DNA from: Pseudoalteromonas haloplanktis ATCC 14393
GTDB taxonomy: Bacteria > Pseudomonadota > Gammaproteobacteria > Enterobacterales > Alteromonadaceae
Assembly: GCF_000238355.1 (NCBI RefSeq)
Contig: NZ_AHCA01000002.1
Span: 186,001-250,000, forward strand
Direction: 5' to 3'
DNA length: 64,000 bases
Part shown: in pieces, positions 1 through 9,229 of the stretch
How the letters are laid out: each line of letters starts with the position of its first letter
Position numbering within the stretch: the stretch's first letter is position 1
Program-made: the position numbers and the translations under genes
Notes under the pieces: generated by a model
Told to the model about the DNA's origin: nothing
The model's database searches: none
The model's input: the letters and a program-made list of their open reading frames with translations, nothing else

Positions 1-1
1 A

Positions 2-280
2 AAAGTAGAAGCGGATAAAATTAGCTTTAAGTTTAATAAAGGCGACACTAGCAATATCCACTCATTAAAGCTGTCATTTTATCATCGTACAATTGAAGAT
101 CATGACTTTAGTACGCATTTGACGCCAAATGCCAATGGTGAATTTACCGCTATTGTTGAGCCCTATATCAACGGCACTTATACAGTTTTTATTGAGCCAA
201 CTGATGGTAGCTGGAAACTAAAAGAAAACATCACTTTGCCAAGTGAGCAAAGTATTGCCGTAAGCCCTGAGTATAAGTAG
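2..280 (+). CDS. ccoH: CcoH/FixH family cbb3 oxidase assembly protein, C-terminal part
   Basis: The window opens inside this gene. The frame starting at base 2 stays open for 92 codons to a TAG at 278-280. The visible part is a periplasmic-type beta-rich domain containing the D-G-S-W-K-L segment near the end that is usual in FixH/CcoH proteins. CcoH is a single-span membrane protein that stabilises the CcoNOQP cytochrome cbb3 oxidase during assembly. The next gene, ccoI, begins only 10 bases after the stop, so they are probably one operon. The N-terminus and membrane segment lie outside the window. The family call rests on this fragment and on the neighbours. Confidence 0.75.
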   Translation, partial: KVEADKISFKFNKGDTSNIHSLKLSFYHRTIEDHDFSTHLTPNANGEFTAIVEPYINGTYTVFIEPTDGSWKLKENITLPSEQSIAVSPEYK

Positions 281-290
281 TCACCCTATC

Positions 291-2666
291 ATGTCCAATA
301 ACTGCTTTCACTGCCTTGAAAGTGTACCCGCAGGTTTTAGCGCTACGGTTGTTATAGACGGTAGTGCAGAGCCTATGTGTTGCATTGGCTGTCAAACCGT
401 TGCCGAGACAATTGTCGCTCAAGGCATGACCGATTATTATAAATTTAGAACAGTCACTGCGGGTAAAGTTGAACAACTAGTCCCGGAACAACTTGAACTG
501 ATCAAAAGTTATGATAATGAAGATATTCAAGATGAATTTATAAGTCAAAATGGCGATATCAGTGAAGTATTACTGACCGTCGAAGGTATCACCTGTGCTG
601 CGTGTGCGTGGCTAATTGAAAAGCAGCTGCTGAATATGGCCGCTGTAAAACGAGTAGACGTAAACACTTCGACCAATCGCGCCATGATTCAGTGGCATAA
701 AAATGCTTTACCGCTGAGTGATATAATCAAAGCATTGCTAGAAATAGGTTATAAAGCATACCCTTTCCAAGCCGATCTAGAAGCAAGCCAAAAACAACTC
801 GTTGCAAAAGCCTACATACGTAGACTCGGCGTGGCAGGCTTAATGACCATGCAAGTAATGATGTTCGCGTTTGCCATGTACTTTGGAATGTTTTCTGGCA
901 TGGAAGAAAACTTTGAGCAGTATTTTCGCTGGATCAGCCTAATACTCGCCTCCCCTGTTATTTTATACAGCGCAATGCCTTTCTTAACAAATGCTATAAA
1001 TGGACTCAAAGCTAAACAGCTCAACATGGATTTACCGGTGTCATTGGCTATCTTTGGGGCATATGCAGCCAGCAGCTATGCCACAATAATGGCCGTAGGC
1101 GAAGTCTATTTTGAATCAATTTGTATGTTTACCTTTTTACTTCTACTGGGTAAATATTTAGAGTTTCGTGCACGGCTTAAAGCCAGCGAATTTACTGCAA
1201 ACTTACAAAAGTTATTACCGCTTACGGCACGTAAAGTGGATGAAAATGGCCAAGAGCATATTATTGCGGCTAAAAAGTTAAAACTTGATGACCGAGTCTT
1301 GATCAAAGCGGGTGAAACCATTCCAGCTGATGGCATTGTCTGTTCAGGCAATACAACGGTAGACGAATCAATGATGACTGGCGAGCATTTACCCGTTAAC
1401 AAATACATCGAACATCAAGTGTTTGCAGGTACTGTGAACCATGACGGTGTGATTGAAATTCGCATCAACAAGATTGGCCAAAATACACTTTTAAATCAAA
1501 TAATAAAACTACAGCACGGTGCACTGGCTACCCGTCCTAAATTAGTAGAGATTACCGACAAAGTTGCGCAATGGTTTGTTGCCTGCTTGCTGGTATTTGC
1601 ATCTATTACTGCAATTGGCTGGTATCAAGTTGACCCTGAGCATGCTTTTTGGATCACCATAGCGGTACTTGTAGCAACCTGCCCTTGCGCATTAAGCTTA
1701 GCTATCCCAACGGCGTTAACCTGCGCGGTGGCAACCTTAACCCGCAAAGGCATACTCATTAAGCAATCTCATGTACTTGAGACTTTGCCACAACTAACCC
1801 GCGTTGCCTTTGATAAAACAGGCACTTTGACACAGGGGCGTTTTACCCTTGATGCGGTGGATTTATTAGCAGACACCTTGTCAAAAAAACAAATTTTAAC
1901 CTTAGCTGCGCAACTGGAGAGTTACTCAGAGCACCCGATAGCTAGCGCATTCACTGAGTTTACACCGAATCAACGCCATTTAACGAATATAACCATCCAC
2001 CCGGGCCTTGGCATCACTGGTAGTGATGACACCCACCATTATGCGGTGGGCAAAAGCGGCTGGTTCAACAGCAAGAAAAGTAATGCTCAAGCCACGTTTT
2101 ATATTGATCAACAGCCGGTTGCTAACTTTTATTTTGTTGATGAAGTAAAAAGCAATGCCGCACAGTTGATCCGCTCTTTACAGCAGCAAGGCTTAAGCTG
2201 CCATATGTTAACTGGCGATGCGTCAAACGCAGGGCAACAAATTGCTAAAAAGCTTGCGCTTGATAGCTATAAAATAAGCTGTTTACCAGAGGATAAACAA
2301 AGCGAAGTACAGCGCTGGTCTCGTGAAGGTGAAATTGTTGCCATGGTTGGTGATGGCGTTAACGATAGCCCGGTTTTCAACAGTGCACATTTATCTATTG
2401 CGATGGAGACAGGTGCTGATATTTCCAAAAATACTGCCGATGTGGTATTACTCAACAGTGATTTAGCCGCAATTGACCATTTAATAACGGTATCGAAAAA
2501 AACGCGCCGCATTATAAAGCAAAACTTAGCGTTGTCGTTGTTCTATAATGGCTCTATCTTACCGCTTGCAGCGTTAGGACTTGTTGCCCCATGGATGGCC
2601 GTTATCGGCATGTCTGCAAGCTCCATTATTGTGATCAGTAACTCACTGAGGTTATTAAAGTTATGA
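291..2666 (+). CDS. ccoI: Copper-translocating P-type ATPase CcoI/FixI
   Basis: Heavy-metal P1B ATPase of 791 residues that exports Cu(I) across the inner membrane for insertion into cbb3 oxidase. The N-terminus has a cysteine-rich domain (C5, C8 and the C30-C31-x-x-C34 cluster), followed by a heavy-metal-associated domain with CAAC at 102-105. The actuator loop TGEH is at 363-366. The intramembrane metal site CPC is at 464-466 and the phosphorylation site DKTGT at 508-512. The hinge motif VGDGVND follows near residue 685. The extra N-terminal cysteine domain is typical of the CcoI/FixI branch and not of CopA. The stop overlaps the ccoS start by 4 bases. Position between ccoH and ccoS supports the assignment. 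Confidence 0.95.
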   Translation: MSNNCFHCLESVPAGFSATVVIDGSAEPMCCIGCQTVAETIVAQGMTDYYKFRTVTAGKVEQLVPEQLELIKSYDNEDIQDEFISQNGDISEVLLTVEGITCAACAWLIEKQLLNMAAVKRVDVNTSTNRAMIQWHKNALPLSDIIKALLEIGYKAYPFQADLEASQKQLVAKAYIRRLGVAGLMTMQVMMFAFAMYFGMFSGMEENFEQYFRWISLILASPVILYSAMPFLTNAINGLKAKQLNMDLPVSLAIFGAYAASSYATIMAVGEVYFESICMFTFLLLLGKYLEFRARLKASEFTANLQKLLPLTARKVDENGQEHIIAAKKLKLDDRVLIKAGETIPADGIVCSGNTTVDESMMTGEHLPVNKYIEHQVFAGTVNHDGVIEIRINKIGQNTLLNQIIKLQHGALATRPKLVEITDKVAQWFVACLLVFASITAIGWYQVDPEHAFWITIAVLVATCPCALSLAIPTALTCAVATLTRKGILIKQSHVLETLPQLTRVAFDKTGTLTQGRFTLDAVDLLADTLSKKQILTLAAQLESYSEHPIASAFTEFTPNQRHLTNITIHPGLGITGSDDTHHYAVGKSGWFNSKKSNAQATFYIDQQPVANFYFVDEVKSNAAQLIRSLQQQGLSCHMLTGDASNAGQQIAKKLALDSYKISCLPEDKQSEVQRWSREGEIVAMVGDGVNDSPVFNSAHLSIAMETGADISKNTADVVLLNSDLAAIDHLITVSKKTRRIIKQNLALSLFYNGSILPLAALGLVAPWMAVIGMSASSIIVISNSLRLLKL

Positions 2667-2830
2667 GTATCATTTATATTCTAATCCCCATCGCGATATT
2701 GTTTGTATTGATTGCAATCGGGGTATTCTTTTGGGCTGTTCGTGGAGAACAGTTTTCTGATTTAAACAAGCAAGGTCATAGTATTTTGTTTGAAGACGAC
2801 AAAGAGCAACACAAAAAAAGTAATGATTGA
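2663..2830 (+). CDS. ccoS: cbb3-type cytochrome oxidase assembly protein CcoS
   Basis: A 55-residue protein too short for ordinary ORF cut-offs. It starts MSIIYILIPIAI and has one transmembrane helix (about residues 3-25) followed by the conserved F-F-W-A-V-R-G-E-Q-F-S-D-L segment diagnostic of CcoS, and ends in a charged acidic tail. CcoS is needed for metal and heme loading of cbb3 oxidase. The ATG overlaps the ccoI stop (ATGA arrangement), showing translational coupling. The last codons overlap the next gene by 8 bases. Size, motif and position between ccoI and the SafE-like gene all agree with the family. Confidence 0.93.
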   Translation: MSIIYILIPIAILFVLIAIGVFFWAVRGEQFSDLNKQGHSILFEDDKEQHKKSND

Positions 2831-3494
2831 TCCGTTATTCGTCAGCGCATTCATTATGGGGTTAATTGGCAGTGGCCACTGCATTGCGATGTGCGGCGGT
2901 ATTGCCAGCTCTTTACAATTAGCAACCGATAAAAGCCGGCCATTACAATACTCGATTGCGTATAATATTGGCCGCGCTGGCAGCTATATGTTTGCAGGTG
3001 CGCTCGTTGCTGGGATCAGCAGCCATTTCGCCACGCAAAACCATTTGCTGGCGTTAACGTTAGCCTTGTTAAGCGGCCTATTTATGATCTTAGTTGGCTT
3101 ATATATCATGCGCTTAGGCGCAAGCTTACAATGGCTTGAATCATTAGGTAAAACACTAATATGGCAGCATTTAATTAAACTTAACCGCTTTATAATGCCG
3201 ATTAACTCATTACCTAAAGCAATGGCGTATGGTGCTTTATGGGGGTGGTTACCCTGTGGTTTAGTGTATTCAGCATTAACTTGGGCAATGTCCAGTAGCA
3301 ACGCTTATGATGGCGCTTTAGTCATGCTATTTTTTGCTCTAGGCACTTTTCCTGCCATGTTAAGTATGGGAATGGGAGCACAAGTGCTCCATAAACTATT
3401 AAATCACCCTTGGGCACGAATAGCACTTGGCAGCATACTGATCTGGTATGGTATTTATTTACTTATCATTGCAACTGACAAGCTGGTGCATTAA
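2823..3494 (+). CDS. TauE/SafE-type integral membrane protein of the cco cluster
   Basis: A polytopic membrane protein of 223 residues with about six hydrophobic helices. The N-terminus carries the G-S-G-H-C-x-x-M-C-G-G motif (about residues 16-26), and W-L-P-C-G-L-V-Y lies near the middle. Both are typical of the 'sulfite exporter TauE/SafE' family members that follow ccoS in many gammaproteobacteria. Some relatives are copper importers feeding cbb3 oxidase, so copper or metal handling is an attractive inference, but the substrate is not shown here. I chose the ATG at 2823, which overlaps ccoS by 8 bases. An upstream in-frame ATG at 2790 would add 11 polar residues inside ccoS and is less likely. 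Confidence 0.8.
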   Translation: MIDPLFVSAFIMGLIGSGHCIAMCGGIASSLQLATDKSRPLQYSIAYNIGRAGSYMFAGALVAGISSHFATQNHLLALTLALLSGLFMILVGLYIMRLGASLQWLESLGKTLIWQHLIKLNRFIMPINSLPKAMAYGALWGWLPCGLVYSALTWAMSSSNAYDGALVMLFFALGTFPAMLSMGMGAQVLHKLLNHPWARIALGSILIWYGIYLLIIATDKLVH

Positions 3495-3535
3495 TCTTAA
3501 CAAATTGATGTGACAACATTTTACGGACTGAACTA

Positions 3536-4270
3536 ATGGATTTATCTCATAACAAAACCAAAAACAATTGTACTATCAGCTGTAATGACTGCAGTATTAG
3601 CCAATTATGCTTGCCTTTTACCCTTAATGGTCAAGAAATGGATAAACTGGATGAAATCATCGAGCGTAAAAAACCGCTTCATAAAGGTGACTTTCTATTT
3701 GAGTCGGGTGCCCCATTAAATGCTATTTTTGCAGTTCGTTCTGGTTCATTTAAATCATATACTCTCTCTGAGCAAGGTGATGAACAAATCACCGGCTTTC
3801 ACCTAGCGGGTGACTTAATTGGCTTTGATGCAATAAATAAAATGACTCATCAAAGTTTTTCACAAGCACTTGAAACCTCGATGGTATGTGAAATTCCATT
3901 TGATACCTTAGATGAACTGTCTGGTAAATTGCCGAAATTACGCCAACAAATAATGCGTTTGATGAGCAGTGAGATTAACTATGATCAAGAAATGTTTTTA
4001 GCACTCAATAAAAAATCGGCTGAAGAGCGTTTAGCAAGCTTCATTCATAATTTATCAAATCGGTTTGGTGAGCGTGGCTTTTCGCGTAAGGAATTTCGCT
4101 TTACCATGACCCGTGGTGAAATTGGCAATTACCTTGGCTTAACGGTTGAAACAATTAGCCGCTTATTAAGCCGTTTTCAAAAAGCTGAGCTGATCAAAGT
4201 AGAAGGTAAATTTATAACTATTTTAGATAGTGAAGGTTTATCTGCAGCAGCGGCAATTCACCCCAAATAA
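3536..4270 (+). CDS. fnr: Oxygen-sensing transcription regulator Fnr (EtrA-type)
   Basis: A 244-residue Crp/Fnr family regulator. Cysteines C16, C19 and C25 at the N-terminus and C118 in the sensor domain match the four ligands of the oxygen-labile [4Fe-4S] cluster of E. coli Fnr in spacing. The C-terminal helix-turn-helix contains E-T-I-S-R, whose E, S and R read the TTGAT half-site. It activates anaerobic and microaerobic genes, and the adjacent cbb3 maturation genes are plausible members of its circuit. It lies 41 bases after the SafE-like gene on the same strand. I looked for an Fnr box directly upstream and did not find a convincing one. Confidence 0.95.
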   Translation: MDLSHNKTKNNCTISCNDCSISQLCLPFTLNGQEMDKLDEIIERKKPLHKGDFLFESGAPLNAIFAVRSGSFKSYTLSEQGDEQITGFHLAGDLIGFDAINKMTHQSFSQALETSMVCEIPFDTLDELSGKLPKLRQQIMRLMSSEINYDQEMFLALNKKSAEERLASFIHNLSNRFGERGFSRKEFRFTMTRGEIGNYLGLTVETISRLLSRFQKAELIKVEGKFITILDSEGLSAAAAIHPK

Positions 4271-4374
4271 ATTGATCTAGCGTAACATATGCTTCGCTGT
4301 TACTTTAACTACTCATGAAATGCGTTACACTGTAAGTATTATGTAGACATAGAATGTAGTTAAAGGAGCAGCTT

Positions 4375-5298
4375 ATGAACACTATCAAACAGATCCTCGC
4401 TATTATCGATCCAACCGCTGACTCGCAGCATGGTTTATCTCGTTCTATTGAACTTGCTAAAAAATCAGGTGCAAGTATCACTGCCTTTATGAGTATTTAT
4501 GATTTCTCATATGAAATGACCACCATGCTCTCGTCCGATGAACGCGAAGCAATGCGTAACGCCGTCGTAAAAGATCGCCAATTATGGTTAGATGAAATTT
4601 TAACACAGTATCCAGAGGTTAAAATCTGTAGCCGAGTTGTGTGGCATAACCGCGCATATGAAGCGATCATAGATACTGTTATCAATGAACAATTTGATTT
4701 GGTTGTTAAAGGCACCCACCAGCACGACACTTTAAAGTCCGTTATTTTTACGCCAACTGACTGGCATTTAATTCGTAAATGCCCAGCACCAGTATTACTC
4801 GTCAAAGAGCAAGCATGGCCTGCACAAGGAAATATTTTAGCCGCAGTAAATGCCGTCAGTGAAAACCAACAGCACCTTGATTTAAATCACCGTATTATTA
4901 AAGATGCACAATTTCTATGCGAGCTTGCTAACGCCAGTTTAAATCTCGTCAACGCCTACCCTGCTACACCTGTGAATATCGCTATTGAAATTCCAGAATT
5001 TAATCCCAGCGTCTACAATGAATCGGTTAAGAAACACCATATAGAATCAACCCAAGCATTAGCAGCTAAACATCAAATTAGTCAGCAACACTGTGTTATT
5101 GAAGAAGGTTTACCCGAAGATGTGATCCCAGATGTTGCTAAGCGGCTAAACAGCGAGCTAGTTGTTATTGGCACTGTTGGTCGCACAGGCTTAAGTGCGG
5201 CTTTAGTTGGCAATACCGCAGAGCATGTAATTGACAGCCTAGATTGCGATGTATTGGCGCTCAAACCCGATGGTTATGTTTCTCCATTGGCAAAATAA
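4375..5298 (+). CDS. uspE: Universal stress protein UspE
   Basis: Tandem universal stress protein of 307 residues with two Usp domains (about 4-145 and 155-300). The second domain ends with the typical V-V-I-G-T-V-G-R-T-G-L-S-A-A-L-V-G-N-T-A segment. Length is close to E. coli UspE (about 316). Its place next to fnr is conserved in gammaproteobacteria. It is a cytoplasmic protein linked to stress survival, with no enzymatic activity that I can read from the sequence. A good Shine-Dalgarno, AAGGAG, lies about 6 bases before the ATG. The 104-base gap after fnr suggests its own promoter. Confidence 0.9.
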   Translation: MNTIKQILAIIDPTADSQHGLSRSIELAKKSGASITAFMSIYDFSYEMTTMLSSDEREAMRNAVVKDRQLWLDEILTQYPEVKICSRVVWHNRAYEAIIDTVINEQFDLVVKGTHQHDTLKSVIFTPTDWHLIRKCPAPVLLVKEQAWPAQGNILAAVNAVSENQQHLDLNHRIIKDAQFLCELANASLNLVNAYPATPVNIAIEIPEFNPSVYNESVKKHHIESTQALAAKHQISQQHCVIEEGLPEDVIPDVAKRLNSELVVIGTVGRTGLSAALVGNTAEHVIDSLDCDVLALKPDGYVSPLAK

Positions 5299-5385
5299 AT
5301 TAGCCAATAAATAAGTTTTGAGCATTGCCACTTTCAGCATATAATACGCCCCTTTATTTTACGCATAGTATTTCAAGGGGGCGTA

Positions 5386-6291
5386 ATGTCGCATTCTGTT
5401 CAAGCCAAAGCTCAATATAACTTCAATAAGTTACAAAAGCGCTTACGTCGTCTAACTGGTCAAGCCGTTATGGACTTCAACATGATTGAAGAAGGCGACC
5501 GTATCATGGTGTGCTTGTCAGGAGGCAAAGACAGTTACACTCTATTAGATATGCTGCAGCATTTGCAACGTGTTGCACCTATAAAGTTTTCCCTCTTTGC
5601 TGTTAATTTAGATCAAAAACAACCAGGCTTCCCTGAGCATGTATTGCCTGAGTATTTAGATACCCTGGGTATTGAATACAAAATTGTCGAAGAAGATACC
5701 TACAGTATAGTGACAGACATTATTCCCGAAGGAAAAACAACATGCTCGCTATGCTCTCGCTTACGCCGTGGTATTTTATACCGTACTGCTAAAGAGCTAG
5801 GTGCGACAAAAATTGCATTGGGTCATCATCGTGACGATATGATTGAAACGCTATTCTTAAACATGTTTTATGGCGGTAAACTAAAAAGTATGCCTGCTAA
5901 ACTAATGAGTGATAATGGTGAGCATATGGTTATTCGCCCATTAGCGTACTGTAAAGAAACCGATATTGAAAAATATGCCATTCATCAAGCTTACCCTATT
6001 ATTCCCTGTAACTTATGTGGCTCGCAGGAAAATTTACAGCGTAAACATACCAAAGCAATGCTTGCGCAGTGGAATAAAGAACACCCAGGTCGTATTGAAA
6101 GCATTTTCACCGCGATGCAAAATGTAGTGCCATCACATTTAGCCGATAATCAATTATTCGACTTTGCTAACTTAACAACTGGTGAAGTGATCGACGGTGG
6201 TGATATTGCCATGGATAAACCTGACATTCCAAAGCAACCTATCAATAGCAATGAAGACGTTGCTGATGTAGTGACTATTAATTTAAGTTAA
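5386..6291 (+). CDS. ttcA: tRNA 2-thiocytidine(32) synthetase TtcA
   Basis: Cytoplasmic tRNA-thiolating enzyme of 301 residues. The PP-loop ATP-binding motif SGGKDS is at residues 45-50. Cysteines C120 and C123 (in C-S-L-C) and C211 (in C-N-L-C-G) correspond to the three ligands of the [4Fe-4S] cluster used to deliver sulfur to C32 of certain tRNAs. The next segment, [10 protein letters not shown], is a family signature. An AAGGGGG-like Shine-Dalgarno precedes the ATG. The gene is followed by a bidirectional terminator shared with the convergent secF. Confidence 0.95.
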   Translation: MSHSVQAKAQYNFNKLQKRLRRLTGQAVMDFNMIEEGDRIMVCLSGGKDSYTLLDMLQHLQRVAPIKFSLFAVNLDQKQPGFPEHVLPEYLDTLGIEYKIVEEDTYSIVTDIIPEGKTTCSLCSRLRRGILYRTAKELGATKIALGHHRDDMIETLFLNMFYGGKLKSMPAKLMSDNGEHMVIRPLAYCKETDIEKYAIHQAYPIIPCNLCGSQENLQRKHTKAMLAQWNKEHPGRIESIFTAMQNVVPSHLADNQLFDFANLTTGEVIDGGDIAMDKPDIPKQPINSNEDVADVVTINLS

Positions 6292-6309
6292 CAAGTTTAC
6301 TTGTTAAGC

Positions 6310-6337
6310 AAAATGCCGCATTCATTGCGGCATTTTT
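6310..6337. terminator. Bidirectional Rho-independent terminator (ttcA / secF)
   Basis: Inverted repeat AAATGCCGCA-ttca-TTGCGGCATTT with A-rich and T-rich flanks, placed between the convergent ends of ttcA (+) and secF (-). It should work in both directions. Confidence 0.85.
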
Positions 6338-6356
6338 ATTAGTATCATGCGGATCG

Positions 6357-7283
6357 TTACGGCATATCCATTAACGCTTGGCTTTGTTCGTCCACTTTAA
6401 CTTGATAGTTCTCATGCTTTAAACCAAGTAACTGTGGTAGCGTTGCCGCAATACAGATGGATGACAAGGTCCCTACCACAATTCCCGTAAACAAAGCGAT
6501 AGAAAACCCCTGTAATGGCGCACCAGCGAGTAACCAGACACTCGCAACTGTCGCTAATGTAGTACCTGAAGTGATCAAAGTACGCGTTAAAGTACTTTTA
6601 ATTGATTCATCAATCACAGTGTTAACGCTTGCGAGTTGTTTATTAGTATCCAAGCGTAGCAATTCACGCACTCGGTCTGCGACAATAATAGAATCATTTA
6701 ATGAGTAACCAATAATTGCCAGCAAACTTGCCAATACCGTTAAATTAAAATCAAGCTGCAACCACGAAAATAAGCCTACCACTATGATCACGTCATGCAG
6801 TAAAGCTATTACCGCCCCCAGCGCCAAACGCCATTCAAACCTAAGTGCTAAGTAAATCATTACAGCAACCATTGCTGCAAATAATGCTAAGCACCCTTGA
6901 TCGAATAATTCATCTCCCACTTGTGAACCTAAATAAGATGATGACACAACTTCAACACCCAACGACTCATCTTCAGTTAAACTTGTGATCCAGCCTGAGT
7001 TTTTTACTTGCTCAGCTTCTCTTAATTGAAAGTGTTGGCTTGATTGCGCGGTGAGAATAAAATCACCGTCATGATAAATACTCAATTTCTCAGTAAGTTC
7101 ACTTTGGTTAATTGGCACTGAGGTCGTAAACTCAGTTAAATACCCCCCGGTAAAATCAAGGCCAAAATTCAAGCCTTTTGATGTTATTCCTATTACTGAG
7201 AAAATGATTAAAAACAGAGATAAAAATAAACCAGATAAACGTAAGCGCGTTATTGTGCTCTTTTTTTCAGTTACTTTACTCAT
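6357..7283 (-). CDS. secF: Protein translocase subunit SecF (accessory SecDF copy)
   Basis: A 308-residue inner-membrane protein with an N-terminal helix, a periplasmic domain starting with the family motif G-L-D-F-T-G-G (about residue 37), and five further membrane helices. These include the S-L-N-D-S-I-I-V-A-D-R-V-R-E segment typical of SecF. With SecD it pulls preproteins out of SecYEG using the ion gradient. The start codon overlaps the secD stop by 4 bases (ATGA), so it is translationally coupled. The pair is not accompanied by tgt or yajC, the usual partners of the main secDF operon, so it is probably a second copy under the control of the upstream VemP-like gene. Confidence 0.92.
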   Translation of the reverse strand: MSKVTEKKSTITRLRLSGLFLSLFLIIFSVIGITSKGLNFGLDFTGGYLTEFTTSVPINQSELTEKLSIYHDGDFILTAQSSQHFQLREAEQVKNSGWITSLTEDESLGVEVVSSSYLGSQVGDELFDQGCLALFAAMVAVMIYLALRFEWRLALGAVIALLHDVIIVVGLFSWLQLDFNLTVLASLLAIIGYSLNDSIIVADRVRELLRLDTNKQLASVNTVIDESIKSTLTRTLITSGTTLATVASVWLLAGAPLQGFSIALFTGIVVGTLSSICIAATLPQLLGLKHENYQVKVDEQSQALMDMP

Positions 7284-9124
7284 GCATTTACTCCACGTTT
7301 GTTTGCCAATTTTAAATACACGGTTTGGCTCAATGCCTTTGAGACATACACGCCGGTAAACACACTGGTTATAAGCCCAAGCGCAAGCGTAATAGCAAAC
7401 CCTTTTACTGGCCCATAGCCTATGCCATATAAAATGACGGCAGTGATCATCGTGGTAATGTTAGCGTCAAAAATGGTGCTAAATGCTTGTTTATAGCCCT
7501 GCTCTATAGCTTGATAGGGCGCACGGCCTTTACGTCGCTCTTCTTTGATACGCTCAAATATAATGACATTAGTATCAACCGCCATGCCAATTGTTAGTAC
7601 CAGCCCTGCAATCCCAGGTAAAGTGAGCACAACACCAGGCAGCAATGACATTAAACCAACCAAAGCCGTTAAATTTAATAATAAGGCTATATTCGCCACT
7701 AACCCTAAGCGCCGATACCACAAAGCCATAAATGCCAATGTGATACCCATTCCTAGCATTAAAGCAGCTAACCCGTTATTTATGTTATCAGCGCCTAAGC
7801 TTGGGCCAATGGTTTGTTCTTGCACTATGGTTACTGGGGCGGTTAGTGAACCTGCACGCAGTAATAATGCTAAATCTTGTGCCGCTTGCGGGCTTTGCAT
7901 ATTTGTAATACTAAATTGACTACTTAAGTGCTGAGCTATATTTGCTACATTAATAACTTCACTTTTTTTAACCACTTTTCCTTGGTCATTTTTGTAATAT
8001 TCAGAATACACTGTCGCCATAGGCTTGCCGATATTACGCTTGGAAAACGCCGACATCGCTTCGCCACCTTGGCTATCAAGGCTCAGTTGTACCAGAGGCT
8101 TACCCCACTCATCGCGCCCAACATGCGCATTATTAATATGTTGGCCTGAAAAGATAGCAATTGGATCTAAGCTGATGGTGCCCCCATTTTGTAGGGCAAA
8201 GGACTTGCCGCCATATTCTTTAAGTTGATGGAAATCAAGGGATGCCGTAGCACCAATGATCCGTTTTGCAGCTGCGGGATCTTGTACACCGGGTAGTTCA
8301 ATACGAATACGCTGTTTACCTTGGCGCTGGGTTACCGCTTCCGTAATGCCTAACTCTTCAATACGACCACGCAACGTCGTCAACGTTTGACTCATCACTT
8401 CTTTAGTAAACTCACTACTGCCTTGCTCACTAAAACTAAATGCCACTGTTGTTAACTTACCTTGCGTATGCACCGTTGGAGCTAAACGCTGAAAACGTTT
8501 TAAAACTTGCGTCTGCACTGTAAGCAATTGATCTTTTGCAGCTGGCAATGCATGTAATTCAAATCCTTGCGCATTTTGTTGCACACGGACCCCTCTGGCT
8601 TTTTCATCACGAATTATCGTTTTTGTTTGCTCATAAGCGCTATCCAGCTGCTCTTGTTGCGCTTTGACTAAATCAACATCTAATACAAACAACACCCCAC
8701 CATTGAGATCCAGCCCCAACTTTATAGGTGCTAAACCTAAACTTTGTAACCAATCTGGACTTGTTTGATGCGTCACTATTTTTACATTCAACTGCATAAA
8801 TTCACTTTTTAACGCTTGCTGAGCTGCGGCGCTTTTTGTCGGCTCGTGGAGTAACACTTTTAATGACGATTGCTGTTGAGACGATTGCATAGACTGTTCG
8901 ACAGTAAAACCGTGTTGATTTAAAAAATCAACCACACTTTTTTGCGTGTCAATTGCTAATAACTCAGCGTTAACTTGTTGTTGTGCTGTCACATGCAACC
9001 AGGACTTTGCAGGGTATAAATTTGGTAAGGCGCTAATAGCCAGCAATATCAGTGCTACAAGCATAGCTAGATAGCTTATTTTAAAACGCTGAAACAGCGG
9101 TTTTTTTGATGATTTTTTTAACAT
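7280..9124 (-). CDS. secD: Protein translocase subunit SecD (accessory SecDF copy)
   Basis: A 614-residue inner-membrane protein. It has an N-terminal helix (about 15-33), a large periplasmic region with G-L-D-L-N-G-G at 137-143, and a C-terminal six-helix RND-type block. That block contains G-M-A-V-D-T-N-V-I-I-F-E-R, whose Asp is the essential ion-transfer residue of SecD. The start is preceded by AAGGA six bases upstream. This ribosome binding site can pair with bases just after the stop of the upstream vemP-like gene, predicting that secD translation depends on ribosome stalling there. Vibrio has two SecDF pairs with different ion preference, and the inducible pair sits behind vemP. The same arrangement is seen here. 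Confidence 0.93.
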   Translation of the reverse strand: MLKKSSKKPLFQRFKISYLAMLVALILLAISALPNLYPAKSWLHVTAQQQVNAELLAIDTQKSVVDFLNQHGFTVEQSMQSSQQQSSLKVLLHEPTKSAAAQQALKSEFMQLNVKIVTHQTSPDWLQSLGLAPIKLGLDLNGGVLFVLDVDLVKAQQEQLDSAYEQTKTIIRDEKARGVRVQQNAQGFELHALPAAKDQLLTVQTQVLKRFQRLAPTVHTQGKLTTVAFSFSEQGSSEFTKEVMSQTLTTLRGRIEELGITEAVTQRQGKQRIRIELPGVQDPAAAKRIIGATASLDFHQLKEYGGKSFALQNGGTISLDPIAIFSGQHINNAHVGRDEWGKPLVQLSLDSQGGEAMSAFSKRNIGKPMATVYSEYYKNDQGKVVKKSEVINVANIAQHLSSQFSITNMQSPQAAQDLALLLRAGSLTAPVTIVQEQTIGPSLGADNINNGLAALMLGMGITLAFMALWYRRLGLVANIALLLNLTALVGLMSLLPGVVLTLPGIAGLVLTIGMAVDTNVIIFERIKEERRKGRAPYQAIEQGYKQAFSTIFDANITTMITAVILYGIGYGPVKGFAITLALGLITSVFTGVYVSKALSQTVYLKLANKRGVNA

Positions 9125-9126
9125 AC

Positions 9127-9229
9127 TTCTTCCTTAAGCCTATAAAAACATAGGCTTCACGCCAAAATTGGCGTCGTTATTTTTTGCTTTAGCGAAATCA
9201 CTAAAACAGCGAAAAATTAACGAGAAGAA
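9127..9229 (-). promoter_or_regulatory. Structured secD leader that can mask the secD ribosome binding site
   Basis: On the transcribed (-) strand this spacer can fold into adjoining helices. P1: UUCUUCU (9229-9223, directly after the vemP-like stop codon) pairs with GGAAGAA (9133-9127, the secD ribosome binding site), 7 pairs with one G-U. P2: CGUUA-a-UUUUU (9222-9212) pairs with AAAAA-a-UAACG (9185-9175). P3: ACGCCAA/TTGGCGT hairpin (9174-9159). P4: AAGCCUAU/AUAGGCUU hairpin (9157-9136). The four helices abut each other almost without spare bases, which is unlikely by chance. A ribosome stalled on the last codons of the upstream gene would cover the 5' strand of P1 and expose the secD start. 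The folding was done by eye. Confidence 0.65.

Noticed and set aside
3495-3535. TTGATGTGACAACA as an Fnr box upstream of fnr
   Set aside because: Only the left half TTGAT matches. The right half does not resemble ATCAA.
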